Below are positions 38,751 to 48,808 of a stretch of 64,000 nucleotides of DNA, in pieces. Under the pieces are notes generated by a model, which worked only from the letters and a program-made list of their open reading frames with translations, had not been told where the DNA came from and did no database searches. The position numbers and the translations under genes were made by a program. Source of the DNA: a virus; IMG/VR virus record IMGVR_UViG_3300037258_000283, positions 1 to 64,000 of that record; one strand, 5' to 3'. The first letter of the stretch is position 1, and each line of letters starts with the position of its first letter.

Positions 38751-39496
38751 CACAGCTCCACGCACCCGATCACCGGCAGGAACAGCAGGCAGGTGGGCGA
38801 CGGCGCGGCGGAGGTCGGAGCCGTGGACGGCGCGGCGGAGGTGGTGCCCGGTGCCGGTGTCACCGGATCGACCGGCACCGGGGTCAGGGTGGTGGACGGT
38901 GCGGGAACCGGCACACGGCGCGGGGGCCGGCTCCGGGTGGACGTCGCCGTGGCCGGCGTGGTGGAGGGGGGCGGTTCGCTCCCGGCCGTGGACGGTGCCT
39001 GTGCCGGGGTCGTGCCCGCGCTTGCGCCGGGCTGGGACGGTTCGCTCCCGGTGGACCCCGTCGCTTGCACCGGGGACACGGACACGGTCACACCCGGCAG
39101 TACCGTACCGACGGTAAAGGACGACGTCTTCCCCGGCGCGGTGACGTCGATCCGCTGTACAGCCGCCTGCGACGTCGCTGGAGCCGCAGTGGTGCCGGTG
39201 CCCGCGCTCGTGCCGCTGCGTCCGGCAGAGGCGCTGCCGTGCGCCGTGGCGGAGGCACCGGGCACGACCGGACCGCCCGCCGCAGCGGTGCCGCCGGACC
39301 CCGGTGCAGGGATCGTGGGACCCAGTGCGGCGGGCGGTCCGAGCGGGGCGAGGCCGGAGTCATGGTCTGCCAGCAGGATGCCGCCCCCGGCGGACGCGGC
39401 CAGGATTCCGGCGGCCGTCCAGCGCCGCCAGTGGACCGGCCTGCGGTGTGCCGCGTGCGCGGTGCGCCACCAGGCCGGGCGGTTGTGACTGGACAT
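38750..39496 (-). CDS. Membrane-anchored Pro/Ser/Thr-rich protein
   Basis: 248 residues. A basic start (RRPVHWRRW) and one hydrophobic helix (TAAGILAASAGGGILLA) anchor it, followed by about 190 residues rich in Gly, Ala, Pro, Ser and Thr with VPGASATAHGSASAGRSGTS type sequence. It ends TCLLFLPVIGCVEL. It could form an outer spacer or be glycosylated. Function unknown; lies between tail genes. Confidence 0.7.
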   Translation of the reverse strand: MSSHNRPAWWRTAHAAHRRPVHWRRWTAAGILAASAGGGILLADHDSGLAPLGPPAALGPTIPAPGSGGTAAAGGPVVPGASATAHGSASAGRSGTSAGTGTTAAPATSQAAVQRIDVTAPGKTSSFTVGTVLPGVTVSVSPVQATGSTGSEPSQPGASAGTTPAQAPSTAGSEPPPSTTPATATSTRSRPPRRVPVPAPSTTLTPVPVDPVTPAPGTTSAAPSTAPTSAAPSPTCLLFLPVIGCVEL

Positions 39497-39519
39497 CGGT
39501 TCCTCCCGCCGCCAGGGTC

Positions 39520-42500
39520 TCAGGTGTTCGGTGTGACCTCGGTGAATGTGACCTTGACGAACCGTACCGGGTTGGTCCGGCGCTGACCGGTCACCTGGAT
39601 CTCCCCGGACAGGTCGCCGTTCGGGCGCACCCACCACGCGTGGTCCACGTCGCTCTGGAGGAACAGCGTACGTCCCAGCTTCAGCAGGGCCTTCAGCTGG
39701 AAGTACTCCGCATGGTTCATGACCAGGGTCAGCTGGAAGCTGTCCGCCTTGTAGCCCTCGGTGAGCACCACCGGGTAGTCGGCCCCCAGCGGCTGGTAGA
39801 CGGAGGACGTGTTGGTTGTGCCGACGGCCAGCGGGTTGGCCTGGACCCGCAGCATCATGTTGCTGTCCGGGTCCACCATGTCCTTGAGCCACCAGTTCGA
39901 CGCCACCAGCGACACTTCGTCGCTGGTGGGTCCGTAGCCGGAGACGAACTGGTCCCCGGCCAGGCCGTAGGCCACCGTCTGTGCGCGGTAGCGCCGGTTC
40001 GTCAACGGGACCACGGTGTGGTCGATGACCGTGATCAGGCCCGACAGCGGGTCGTAGGACGGCGGGGTGTCGGTGAACCCGGGCAGCACGGTCCAGTCCC
40101 CGTACCCGGTGCCGGGGTCGTCGGCGTACTGGATCACCGGCACCGACCAGACGGCGTGGGCCGTGCGCCCGGTGCCGTTCCGCCAGACCACGGCGTCGCC
40201 GATCATGATCCCGATCCGGTCGAAGTAGATCAGGTCGGAGACCGCCCGGCCGGAGACCGAGACGGACCCGGAGATCCGGGTGGTGCCGTCGGGGACCGTG
40301 AAGGTGGCCGCCGACGCCGTCCACAGCGTGGTACTGAACGGCGTGCCCTGGGCCGTGGCCGTGCTGATCAGCTCATTGGCCCGGTAGAAGGACAGGGACA
40401 GGTACGGCGTACCGCTGCTGCTGCCCAGGAAGCTGGCCACGAAGGTGGCCTGGTTGCCCCCCAGGACCAAGATGTTCGGGTCCAGCTTGGACAGGTCCAC
40501 CGACGCCGGGAGCGTCGCCTTCGCCAGCCCGGCCGTGATCGGCGTGGCCGGCCGGATGATCCCGATCCAGCTGGCCGCCGACGTCAGCACGGAGCCGGAG
40601 CCCGGAGTGAACACGCCGGTGACGGAGGTGTTCCCGGTCGGCACCACGCCGTTGGAGTCGTACACGGCCGTGGTCACCCACGGCGTGGCGCTGCCCACGG
40701 TGGTGTCGGCCCGCTCCGTCTCGTTCGCGCCGGGGGACGGCGGGGACGGCAGCGGCTTGATAAACCCCATCCATGACACGGCCGCGTAGAAGCTGCGGCT
40801 GATCTCCCCGAAGCCGCTCTGTGCGCCCGCGCCCACCGGACCGTTGGAATCGGCCAGTGCCACGGCGACCTCGTACCAGGTCCAGTCCTGCTGCACCCAG
40901 TCGTTGGAGCGCATTGCTGTCTCCGAGACGCCCCAGGTCGGGGTGTAGATCGCGGAGGCCCCGAAGATGCTGACCCGCCAGGCGGAGCTGTTGGTGTTGG
41001 TCACGGTGGCCGTGGTGAGGAAGTCGCTGTTGTTCGTGGCGGACACGTTCTCCGCCAGGAACTGGTTCGCGGCCACGTCGGCGTTCCGGTAGGCCGACGC
41101 CTCCGACAGCATGGCGACCGTAGACGAAGACGACAGGACCCCGGTCCAGCTGGTCGGCTCGCTGCTCCCGGCCGTGCGCTTGAACACGGCCATGGTCTGC
41201 GGCCCGGTGCCGTCGCTCTGGATCTTCTGGTGCACCAGGGTCCAGCCGGACGGGGCGTTCACGGTGGTGATGGAGCCGAACACGGACAGAACCGCGATCA
41301 TCAGGTCACCGGACACGACCCCCGACGGCCGGTTGATCGTGTAGGACGTGGTGGTGGCCGTGCTCCCCCAGGCCGTGGCACGGCCGACGTAGGCGATCGG
41401 GGGCACCACCGACGGGGGCAGGATGTTGGCGGTCATGCTGCCGCCGGTGGTCGGGGACGCCACGGCGAAGGCCGCTACCCTCCACGCGTTCGGGTCGGTG
41501 TTGGCGACCGTGGCCGTGGTGGCGTACAGCGGGGTGGGCGTGGACCGGGACGACACGTTCTCCGCCAGGAACTGCTGGCTGACGTCGGCCGCGCCGGAGT
41601 AGGCCACCACCACCGCCTCCCGGCGGGTGGAGACCGTGCCGACCACCCCGGCGTACGAGGACGGCTCACCGCCTCCGCTGGACCGGGCCAGCACCCACAG
41701 CGTGGTCCCGGACGACGTGGCCGTGTCCACCAGCGTCCACCCGGCCGGGGGAGTGATCGAGCCTGCCACCGACGACGTCACGTAAGCGATCATCAGGTCG
41801 GTGGCGACCACCCCGGCCGGGGTGTTCAGCGTGTAGTCGCTGCCGGACGTCGGGGTGGTGAAGACGGTGCCGGTGGCCCGGTAGCCGATCGAGGGGGTGA
41901 TCCCGGTGTACGTGATCCTGTTGGTGGAGGTCCCGTGCGACCCGGTGCCGGTCGTGGCCACCAGCGCGATCGTGGACCCCGAGGACGCCACCCAGCTGGT
42001 GGCCGTCGGAGAGTCGCCGGTGGCCAGGAAGCTGGACAGGATGTTCCGGGACGCGTGGCCGCCGTCGGACCACAGTGAGTTGGTGCCGTACATCAGACCG
42101 ACGTGGTCCACGTTGTGGATCTCCGCGTTCGCCGGGGACACCACCTCCAACTGGACCGCTGCCCAGACGGCTGCGGCCGGGACGGTGCCGGTAGCGGTGA
42201 TCTCCGTCCAGGTGGAGGTGGAGTCCGTCCCGGTCCCGGTGAGCGTCCCGGAGACGGAGGAGAAGTTCATGTCGTAGAACAGGCAGCGGATGTTGATCGT
42301 GCGTCCCGTGGCCGCCGCCAGGAACTGGGACCGGACGGTGACCGGCGCGCCGGCCGCTATCGGGACCATGGTGGAGCTGGCGGACATGGTGGCCGCACTG
42401 GACGCGGTCAGGCGTCCCGACGCCACCCCGGCGTACGAGACGGAGGTGTCCTGGACCATCACCGCGTTGGCGGTGGTGTACTCCAGGGCGTCGGTCAGCG

Positions 42501-43452
42501 TCTCGAAGTCCGCCTGCTGCACCGAGAGCAGGTTGGAACTGTCCCGCAGCGTGAGCGCGACGGAGGACGTGTAGGCGTCCGGGACGACCGAGACGACACC
42601 GATCCCCGGGACGCCCGAGACGGTGTTGTCGTTGCCCGGGACACCGGGAGCGGGACCGTCCACCGAGAACGACCGGGACGCCCACGGCGAGACAGCGCCG
42701 GAGCTGGAGACGACCCGGACGTATACCGCGTAGTTGTCCGGGTCCAGGGAGGTGGGCAGCGTGTCCGAGACGATGTCCCCGGTCACGGTGGCTGCGTACA
42801 CCGGCGGGGCCGTGTCCGGGCTGAAGGAGGGGTCGGCCGCCTGGATCGCGGTGAAGACCCGGTAGTCGGCAGAGGTCTGGAGGTCCCCGTCCGGCTGCGC
42901 GTAGGTCCACGTGACCGTGGGGGAGGGGGTCAGCACGGTGCCGGTCGGCCCGGTGACGGTCACCACGGCCGCCGCCCGGTAGTTGACCACGGCGTACAGC
43001 TCGTAGACGTTCACACAGCCGCCCACGGCCGTGTAGGTGAAGCACTGGAGGAGCAGTTTGTTCAGCCGGTGGACGTCCCAGGCGTAGCCCAGCGGGTCCC
43101 GCGAGTAGGTGCCGACGGTGTAGGTGGTCGGCGTGGACGTCGGGTAGATCGTGCGGGAGGTGAACCGGGACGTGTCGTCGGTACAGCTCATGTTCACGGT
43201 CAGCGAGACAGCGGCACTGGTCGTCTTCGCGCAGCGGACCTGGATCACCACGGAGGTGATCACGGCTCCGGCCGGGACGGTGGTGACGTCGATCGGGAAG
43301 GAGCAGCAGGCGCGGCCCTTGCTCGCCGGGCACGCGCAGTAGTTCGTGTCCGAGGTGCTGGACCAGCACTGGTTCAGGGTGGCGAAGGCTCCGGCGAAGG
43401 TCCACCCCTCGTTCCGGAAGTCGGTGATCGGCTTGTGGCTGAAGGAGGTCAC
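39520..43452 (-). CDS. Large minor tail protein
   Basis: 1310 residues from GTG 43452, overlapping the tape-measure stop (GTGA). It is beta-rich and Ser/Thr-rich. The N-terminal domain has many cysteines (DTNYCACPASKGRACCSF). A fibronectin-like unit follows (VTGPTGTVLTPSPTVTWTYA), then two similar ~95-residue repeats (PAGVVATDLMIAYVTSSVAG... and PSGVVSGDLMIAVLSVFGSI...), and a C-terminal part ending RRTNPVRFVKVTFTEVTPNT typical of tail baseplate proteins. It probably forms the distal tail or receptor-contact part. Confidence 0.82.
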   Translation of the reverse strand: MTSFSHKPITDFRNEGWTFAGAFATLNQCWSSTSDTNYCACPASKGRACCSFPIDVTTVPAGAVITSVVIQVRCAKTTSAAVSLTVNMSCTDDTSRFTSRTIYPTSTPTTYTVGTYSRDPLGYAWDVHRLNKLLLQCFTYTAVGGCVNVYELYAVVNYRAAAVVTVTGPTGTVLTPSPTVTWTYAQPDGDLQTSADYRVFTAIQAADPSFSPDTAPPVYAATVTGDIVSDTLPTSLDPDNYAVYVRVVSSSGAVSPWASRSFSVDGPAPGVPGNDNTVSGVPGIGVVSVVPDAYTSSVALTLRDSSNLLSVQQADFETLTDALEYTTANAVMVQDTSVSYAGVASGRLTASSAATMSASSTMVPIAAGAPVTVRSQFLAAATGRTINIRCLFYDMNFSSVSGTLTGTGTDSTSTWTEITATGTVPAAAVWAAVQLEVVSPANAEIHNVDHVGLMYGTNSLWSDGGHASRNILSSFLATGDSPTATSWVASSGSTIALVATTGTGSHGTSTNRITYTGITPSIGYRATGTVFTTPTSGSDYTLNTPAGVVATDLMIAYVTSSVAGSITPPAGWTLVDTATSSGTTLWVLARSSGGGEPSSYAGVVGTVSTRREAVVVAYSGAADVSQQFLAENVSSRSTPTPLYATTATVANTDPNAWRVAAFAVASPTTGGSMTANILPPSVVPPIAYVGRATAWGSTATTTSYTINRPSGVVSGDLMIAVLSVFGSITTVNAPSGWTLVHQKIQSDGTGPQTMAVFKRTAGSSEPTSWTGVLSSSSTVAMLSEASAYRNADVAANQFLAENVSATNNSDFLTTATVTNTNSSAWRVSIFGASAIYTPTWGVSETAMRSNDWVQQDWTWYEVAVALADSNGPVGAGAQSGFGEISRSFYAAVSWMGFIKPLPSPPSPGANETERADTTVGSATPWVTTAVYDSNGVVPTGNTSVTGVFTPGSGSVLTSAASWIGIIRPATPITAGLAKATLPASVDLSKLDPNILVLGGNQATFVASFLGSSSGTPYLSLSFYRANELISTATAQGTPFSTTLWTASAATFTVPDGTTRISGSVSVSGRAVSDLIYFDRIGIMIGDAVVWRNGTGRTAHAVWSVPVIQYADDPGTGYGDWTVLPGFTDTPPSYDPLSGLITVIDHTVVPLTNRRYRAQTVAYGLAGDQFVSGYGPTSDEVSLVASNWWLKDMVDPDSNMMLRVQANPLAVGTTNTSSVYQPLGADYPVVLTEGYKADSFQLTLVMNHAEYFQLKALLKLGRTLFLQSDVDHAWWVRPNGDLSGEIQVTGQRRTNPVRFVKVTFTEVTPNT

Positions 43453-46400
43453 GGTTTCCTGCCTACTCCCTGCTTCAGCGCCAGCCGGAGCTGTGGGACC
43501 ACGGTACGCCCCAGATGGTCCATGGTCTCCGGGGTGGCGTTCCCGGTGATCGTCACCGGCATGTTGACCGTGACGTCCCCGCCGCCGCCGGACAGGGCGT
43601 TCCGCAGGTCGGCGTTCGACATGATCGACTCTCCGCCCCGGGTCTGCATCAGCTCCGGTCCCAGCTCCCCGACGATCGACATACCGGGCCTGGCGTAGGT
43701 CGTCCCGGCCGCGTACTTGGCCGTCGGATCGAACCCGTAATGCCACATGAACAACGGGTCGTTCCACCCGCGCGCGCCGGAGCCCACGTGAATGCCGCCC
43801 GCCGCCGACTCCACGTTGACGCCGTTCAGGGTGCCCGCCGTGTGGCCGACCCCGGCACTGGTCACGCCGATCATGAACGGTGCCTTCGCGTTCTCCACCC
43901 ACCCGGGCGCGGCCGTGGCACCGTCGAAGGACATCGTGGCCCACTGCCGGTGCGGCTGCATCCCCTGGATCACGGATTCAATCGCGGACATGAAGCCCGA
44001 GTTGTGCACCACCACCCCGTCGGCGATGAAGTTGTGAGCCCCTTCCACCTCGAGATCGTACGTGTCCTGTATCCCCTCACAGCTGACCTCGAGCACCCGG
44101 GTAACCGTGAAGTCGCCCGCGTCCATCCATGCGGCGACTCCGGGAAGACGCCTCAGCGCTGCCTCTCCGCGTCCCGTCCCGGGCCACACCGTGAAGCTGT
44201 GGAGGGGCAGTGCGTTCCTGACCCGGACACACTTGATAGTGATCGGCTTCGTCCGGTGGTTGGTGGACACGTTGGAGACCGGCTGACCCATCATGATGTG
44301 CAGGGCACGGACGTCCTCGAGCAGTTCACGGGATGCCGACGCGTATGTGCGCTCTCCGTGCTTGGCGGGGTTCTGCGGGTGGTGGCCGTCAGCGTCGCAG
44401 TACCCGTTCAGGAACGCCTGCCGGAGCTCTGCCACCCAGGTCCACACCGCGTCAGGGACACGCTTCTCCGGACCCGGTACCCGGAGACCCATGCCCTCGA
44501 GCATTCTGACCAGGGACACGCTCGAGGCGACCACACCGTGTTTGGCAGACGTAAAGCTGTTGATCCCCAGTGACGCGAACACCTGCTGTGCCCGAACGCT
44601 GTCGTCTCCGTACACGCATATCCGGATCGTGTTGTCCGTGAGGTATCCGTCCCCGATGAACAGCCCCAGGAGCCACGCAACGTCATCCGTTACGGGGGTT
44701 CCGTCGGGGAGGCGGGCGTCGTCAACGCTGTCGGGCCGCATCTCCCGGGGCTGGACAAGCAGGTCCCCGCGCTCGAGTTCGTCCAGCCGCGCCCATTCAA
44801 CGCCGTACCGGGCCGGGGACTGCTCCCCGCGACGGCCGCCCCTGATGCGCCTCGCGGGCTCGACCTCCACCAGTTTCATGAACGGGTGGTTGGCCGACGC
44901 CGTGACGATCCGGTTACGGGTGCGGACCCGGTACACCTGCTGGGTCTCTGACTGCCATGCAGCCGTGACCGTCTGGACGGTCACCTTCCCGTCCACGTAG
45001 GAGAAGACCTCGTCTCCGGCAGCCACATCCTTGATCGGGGTTGCCCCATGGGGGCCATAAATCCTCACAGGTCCTGTTATACAGCAGTCCCAGGAGGGGT
45101 TCCCATTACCGCCCCACTGGTACGGCTTGCCGTTCTGCGTGCGTGCCCAGGCGAGTGCGGTCACGGAACTCCCGGTGCCGACCGGGCCGCCGCCGGACCC
45201 GGCCGGGGCGACGTCCTTGCCTTTCACCCACGACTCGATCGTGCTGACCATCTTGGTGGGGATGGCGTCCGCCAGCGTCTGGAGGTCGCCGGACGGGGTC
45301 ACGGCGTTGATCGTCCCGATAGCTCCCTTGAGCATGGCGTTCAGCGCCGGGTCGATGACGTCGGCCACGCCACCGAGGACCACGTTCTTCAGCGCGTCCG
45401 CCGCGCTGCTGATCGCTCCGCCGATGCCCTTCACCACACCGGTGATCGTCCCCAGGACCCCGCCGCCGCTGGCGTAGTTGCCGGCCGCGTCCCCCAGCGT
45501 GCGCACCGGGGCACCGCCCATGACCGCGCTGCGCAGGGCCGCCACGGCGTTGTGGCCGCCGGCGGCGGCCACCTCCGCCGCCGTCCAGACGTGCTCCCCG
45601 TTCGACAGGGCTGCCATCACGGAGTCCGAGGTGGCCGTCCCCGGGCCGGAGACCGGGCCACCGGCCGCGAACGCGGGGAGCACGAAGGGCTGGAGCTTCG
45701 AGGCACCGAAGACCCCGGCGACGTCGTTCCACAGCGCCACGATGCCCTCGTTGTACACCACGTCCACGATCGCCTGGATAGGCGCGCGGACGATGTTCTT
45801 GATCGAGTTCCAGGCCGCCCCGATGGCGTTGACCCCGGCCGTGAAGGCACTGGGAATAGTCTTGGTGAAGAAGGTGCTGAGCGGGTTCCAGAAGGTCGTG
45901 AGGAAGAAGTTCAGCCCGGCGTTGAACACGGCCTGGAGCGCCGTCCAGAGCGCGCCCGCCGCCGTCTGGAGCGCCGACCAGACGGCCGTGGCCGCCGTCT
46001 TGATCAGGTTCCACGCCGTGGACCAGGCCGTCTCCAGCACGGAGAGGAAGGCGGAGAAAGCGGCCTTGATCGCGGTCCAGACCGCCGCCGCTGCCGTCTC
46101 CAGCGCCCCCCAGATCGCGGTACCGGCTGCCTTGACAGCATTCCAGGCCGTGTTCCAAACCGTCTCCACACCGGTCAGGAAGGTCTGGAACACGCTGGAT
46201 ATGGCTGTCCAGATCGCCTGTCCGACAGCCTTGATCGCATTCCAGGACGAAGAGAAGAAAGCGGAGAAGACGGACATGAACCCGTTGTAGATCGTCAGGA
46301 GAACGTCGGTGAACGCCTGCCAAGCAGCGGACATCACGTTCCATATGGCCTGGCCGGCGGCCTTGATCGCGTTCCAGGCGACGCCCCAGTTTCCGGTGAA

Positions 46401-48494
46401 GATCGCGAAGAACGTGGTGAAGATCGCTGTCACCACCGCCCACAGTGCGGACCAGGCAGCGGAGATCACGGACCAGACACCGGTGGCGATCGAGACGACC
46501 ACCGACCACGCTGCTTTGAAGATCGCTGAGAAGGTCGCGTAGAAGACGTTCCATATCCCGGTGACCACAGACCACAGGATCGACCATGCGCCCGACAGCA
46601 CCGACCAGGCCAGCTGCGCCACAGCACTGATCAGGGCCCAGAAAACCTTCCACTCCGCTGTCAGGACCGACACGAAGACGGTCCAGACGGCCTGGATCAC
46701 AGCCCACACCGCTTGCCAGGCGTCCTGGAGTGCGGTCCAGACAGCTTGAGCTGACGTAGACACGTCCGTCCAGCCGGTGGTGAAGTCGGTCCCCCACACC
46801 GACCAGAAGTCATTCCAGATGTCCGTGAAGAACGTCCACAGGTCCTGCCACAGCTGTTGCAGGGACTGCCAGACGTCCTGTGCCGCGAGCTTCGCCTGAG
46901 GCCACACGGTGTCCCAGGACTTGAACACGGGGTCCATGACCCCGTGGTAGGCGTCGGACAGCCCGCCGACCGTGTCCGACCAGGCGCTCTGCATCCATCC
47001 CCAGACGTCGGAGGCCACCTGCTTGATCGTTCCCCAGATCGCGGACCAGTGCGCGGCCACGAAGATCAGTACACCGACCGGCCCCATCAGGATCAGCAGC
47101 AGTTGCCCCATGCCCTGGGTCAGGAAATTCCAGACATCCACGGCGGTGCCCTTGATCGCATTCCAGGTGGCCGCCCACGCGCTCTGCAACCAGCCCCAGA
47201 CAGCGGAGGCCGCGTCCTTGATCGCGCCCCAGACCGTGGACCAGTACGACACCAGGAAGTAGATCCCGACCCCCAGCGCCACCAGCGCGGCCACCACGAC
47301 AAGGACGGTCAGTGCCATCCCGGCAAAGAGGATCAGCAGTGGGCTGGTAGCCAGGGCCAGGGCGAAGGACACGGTGGCGGCTATGGCCCCGTAGAGGTTG
47401 AAGGCCAGCAGTGCGGCGTTCCACGCCAGGTAGGCGTATGCCAGGTCCTGGATCAGGGACGGGTTCAGCTTGGCGATCAGGTTGAGAAGGATCACCACCG
47501 CGCTGAGGGACAGGCCGCTCATGTTCTTGGCGGCCTTGAACAGGTTGAGCAGGGAGTCACCCAGTGACTTGGCGGACTGGATCAGGGCCGGTCCGTTCTG
47601 CTTCAGATAGGTCATGAAGTCGGAGAACCCGCCGCCGGAGGCCCACTTCTGGAAGTCCTCCGCCACGTCCTTGACCCAGCTGCCGAAGTCCACCCCCAGC
47701 GGGGCCGTGGCCCGCATACCGTCCCCGAGGGCTCCGAACAGCGCCCTGCCGGCCGCCTCCAGGTCGTACAGCACCGGGATGCCCACCGACTTCACGAACG
47801 CCAGGAAGGTGTCCAGACCGCCGCCGGTGACCCAGTTCTTGGTGGCCGTGGCGATCGACTGGACCACCGGTGCCAGGTCCACGATCACGGAACGGAGCTT
47901 GGGGATCGCGTCCGTGGCCGCCTGGACCATCGTCGTGGCCGGACCCAGGGTATAGCTCATGGTGCTGGTCACCAGGTCCTGCCAGGCACCCTTCATCGTG
48001 TCGATGCTCACGGCGAACTGCTGCTGGACCGGGGTGAGCCCGGCTATGGCTGCCTGGTGCTGCTTCTCCAGGGCGATGACCTTCGTCTCTTCCGCCCCGT
48101 ACGCCTTCGTGCCGGCCGTCATGGTGCTGAGCTTGACCTGAGCGGCGTCCAGGGCGTTGCCGGTGGTGGTCACGGCCGATTTCGCACCGATCACTTCGGA
48201 GATGGCCGTCTCCATCACCCCGCCGAATATCCCGACGGCGGCCCCGGCCCCGATAAACGCGGTGCCCGCCGCCGCACCGATCCCCAGCAGCCCGGCACCG
48301 ATGGGGACCAGTGCCGGACCGAGGCCGATGATGGCGGAACCGAAGAGGTCGACACCCTCCGTGAGGTTGCCCCACGCCTTGTTCTGGTCGTCCAGCTTGC
48401 TGTTCAGGGTCGCCATGCTGGCCTGGGCAGCGGTCACGCCCGCCGGGTTGTACGCCGAAACGATACTCAGGGTCAGGCTGGTGATCAGCGCCAC
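43449..48494 (-). CDS. Tape measure protein with NlpC/P60 domain and intein
   Basis: 1681 residues before splicing, 1320 after. The N-terminal half has hydrophobic stretches (SAIIGLGPALVPIGAGLLGI) and the centre repeats aromatic units (AAWSALWAVVTAIFTTFF, GNWGVAWNAIKAAGQAIW) as in tape-measure proteins that fix tail length. Near the C-terminus is an NlpC/P60 peptidase (ALAWARTQNGKPYQWGGNG, SWDC-SGF, then GVGHTAGTL) that may open the cell wall at infection. The 361-residue intein lies at residues 1138-1498, right after the catalytic Cys1137. GTG 48494 has GGAGGGTACGCC upstream. Confidence 0.95.
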   Translation of the reverse strand: MALITSLTLSIVSAYNPAGVTAAQASMATLNSKLDDQNKAWGNLTEGVDLFGSAIIGLGPALVPIGAGLLGIGAAAGTAFIGAGAAVGIFGGVMETAISEVIGAKSAVTTTGNALDAAQVKLSTMTAGTKAYGAEETKVIALEKQHQAAIAGLTPVQQQFAVSIDTMKGAWQDLVTSTMSYTLGPATTMVQAATDAIPKLRSVIVDLAPVVQSIATATKNWVTGGGLDTFLAFVKSVGIPVLYDLEAAGRALFGALGDGMRATAPLGVDFGSWVKDVAEDFQKWASGGGFSDFMTYLKQNGPALIQSAKSLGDSLLNLFKAAKNMSGLSLSAVVILLNLIAKLNPSLIQDLAYAYLAWNAALLAFNLYGAIAATVSFALALATSPLLILFAGMALTVLVVVAALVALGVGIYFLVSYWSTVWGAIKDAASAVWGWLQSAWAATWNAIKGTAVDVWNFLTQGMGQLLLILMGPVGVLIFVAAHWSAIWGTIKQVASDVWGWMQSAWSDTVGGLSDAYHGVMDPVFKSWDTVWPQAKLAAQDVWQSLQQLWQDLWTFFTDIWNDFWSVWGTDFTTGWTDVSTSAQAVWTALQDAWQAVWAVIQAVWTVFVSVLTAEWKVFWALISAVAQLAWSVLSGAWSILWSVVTGIWNVFYATFSAIFKAAWSVVVSIATGVWSVISAAWSALWAVVTAIFTTFFAIFTGNWGVAWNAIKAAGQAIWNVMSAAWQAFTDVLLTIYNGFMSVFSAFFSSSWNAIKAVGQAIWTAISSVFQTFLTGVETVWNTAWNAVKAAGTAIWGALETAAAAVWTAIKAAFSAFLSVLETAWSTAWNLIKTAATAVWSALQTAAGALWTALQAVFNAGLNFFLTTFWNPLSTFFTKTIPSAFTAGVNAIGAAWNSIKNIVRAPIQAIVDVVYNEGIVALWNDVAGVFGASKLQPFVLPAFAAGGPVSGPGTATSDSVMAALSNGEHVWTAAEVAAAGGHNAVAALRSAVMGGAPVRTLGDAAGNYASGGGVLGTITGVVKGIGGAISSAADALKNVVLGGVADVIDPALNAMLKGAIGTINAVTPSGDLQTLADAIPTKMVSTIESWVKGKDVAPAGSGGGPVGTGSSVTALAWARTQNGKPYQWGGNGNPSWDCCITGPVRIYGPHGATPIKDVAAGDEVFSYVDGKVTVQTVTAAWQSETQQVYRVRTRNRIVTASANHPFMKLVEVEPARRIRGGRRGEQSPARYGVEWARLDELERGDLLVQPREMRPDSVDDARLPDGTPVTDDVAWLLGLFIGDGYLTDNTIRICVYGDDSVRAQQVFASLGINSFTSAKHGVVASSVSLVRMLEGMGLRVPGPEKRVPDAVWTWVAELRQAFLNGYCDADGHHPQNPAKHGERTYASASRELLEDVRALHIMMGQPVSNVSTNHRTKPITIKCVRVRNALPLHSFTVWPGTGRGEAALRRLPGVAAWMDAGDFTVTRVLEVSCEGIQDTYDLEVEGAHNFIADGVVVHNSGFMSAIESVIQGMQPHRQWATMSFDGATAAPGWVENAKAPFMIGVTSAGVGHTAGTLNGVNVESAAGGIHVGSGARGWNDPLFMWHYGFDPTAKYAAGTTYARPGMSIVGELGPELMQTRGGESIMSNADLRNALSGGGGDVTVNMPVTITGNATPETMDHLGRTVVPQLRLALKQGVGRKP
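44001..45083 (-). mobile_element. Intein with LAGLIDADG endonuclease domain
   Basis: 361 residues, in frame. It starts CITGPVRIYG (Cys1), has block B TASANHPF, the endonuclease pair LLGLFIGDGYL and FLNGYCDADGHH, and ends TYDLEVEGAHNFIADGVVVHN at block G (penultimate His, last Asn). The next extein residue is Ser. All splicing residues are present. Six CTCGAG sites lie within it, unlike the rest of the window, so it probably came from elsewhere. Confidence 0.93.
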
Positions 48495-48508
48495 GGCGTA
48501 CCCTCCGA

Positions 48509-48808
48509 TCAGTCGTCCGGCTCGTCATCGTCCGCCGTGTCCTGCGGCGGGCGGTCGTGCACTTCGTGGGGCCGCTTGTGGTGGGCCGGCTCCGGCATGG
48601 GGTTCCGTTCGAAGTTCGCGGCCCCGAACATCCGGCAGAGGTTCTGGGTCATCTCGTGCAGCTGTGCCAGCGTCTCCGCCTCCCACGACCCGTCCAGCGG
48701 ACCGGCGTAGCGCTCGTACGCGGCCCACTGAGCCAGCTCACGGGAGGTATGGATCTCCAGCACCCGGCGCACCGGGACGCCCATCCTCAGTGCTAGCCGG
48801 CAGTAGAG
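48509..48808 (-). CDS. Tail assembly chaperone, T part made by -1 frameshift
   Basis: 99 residues continued in the -1 frame from the chaperone gene upstream (LYCRLALRMGVPVRRVLEIH..., ending QDTADDDEPDD). In siphophages the G/GT pair is made by slippage just before the G stop and guides tail assembly on the tape measure. Position between G and the tape measure, frame, and low start-codon support all fit. An independent ATG at 48784 has only GAGG right next to it. Confidence 0.8.
   Translation of the reverse strand, partial: LYCRLALRMGVPVRRVLEIHTSRELAQWAAYERYAGPLDGSWEAETLAQLHEMTQNLCRMFGAANFERNPMPEPAHHKRPHEVHDRPPQDTADDDEPDD

Noticed and set aside
45048-46529. 493-codon rightward open frame
   Set aside because: Antisense to the tape measure, with Arg/Gly/Asp-rich sequence and no motif.
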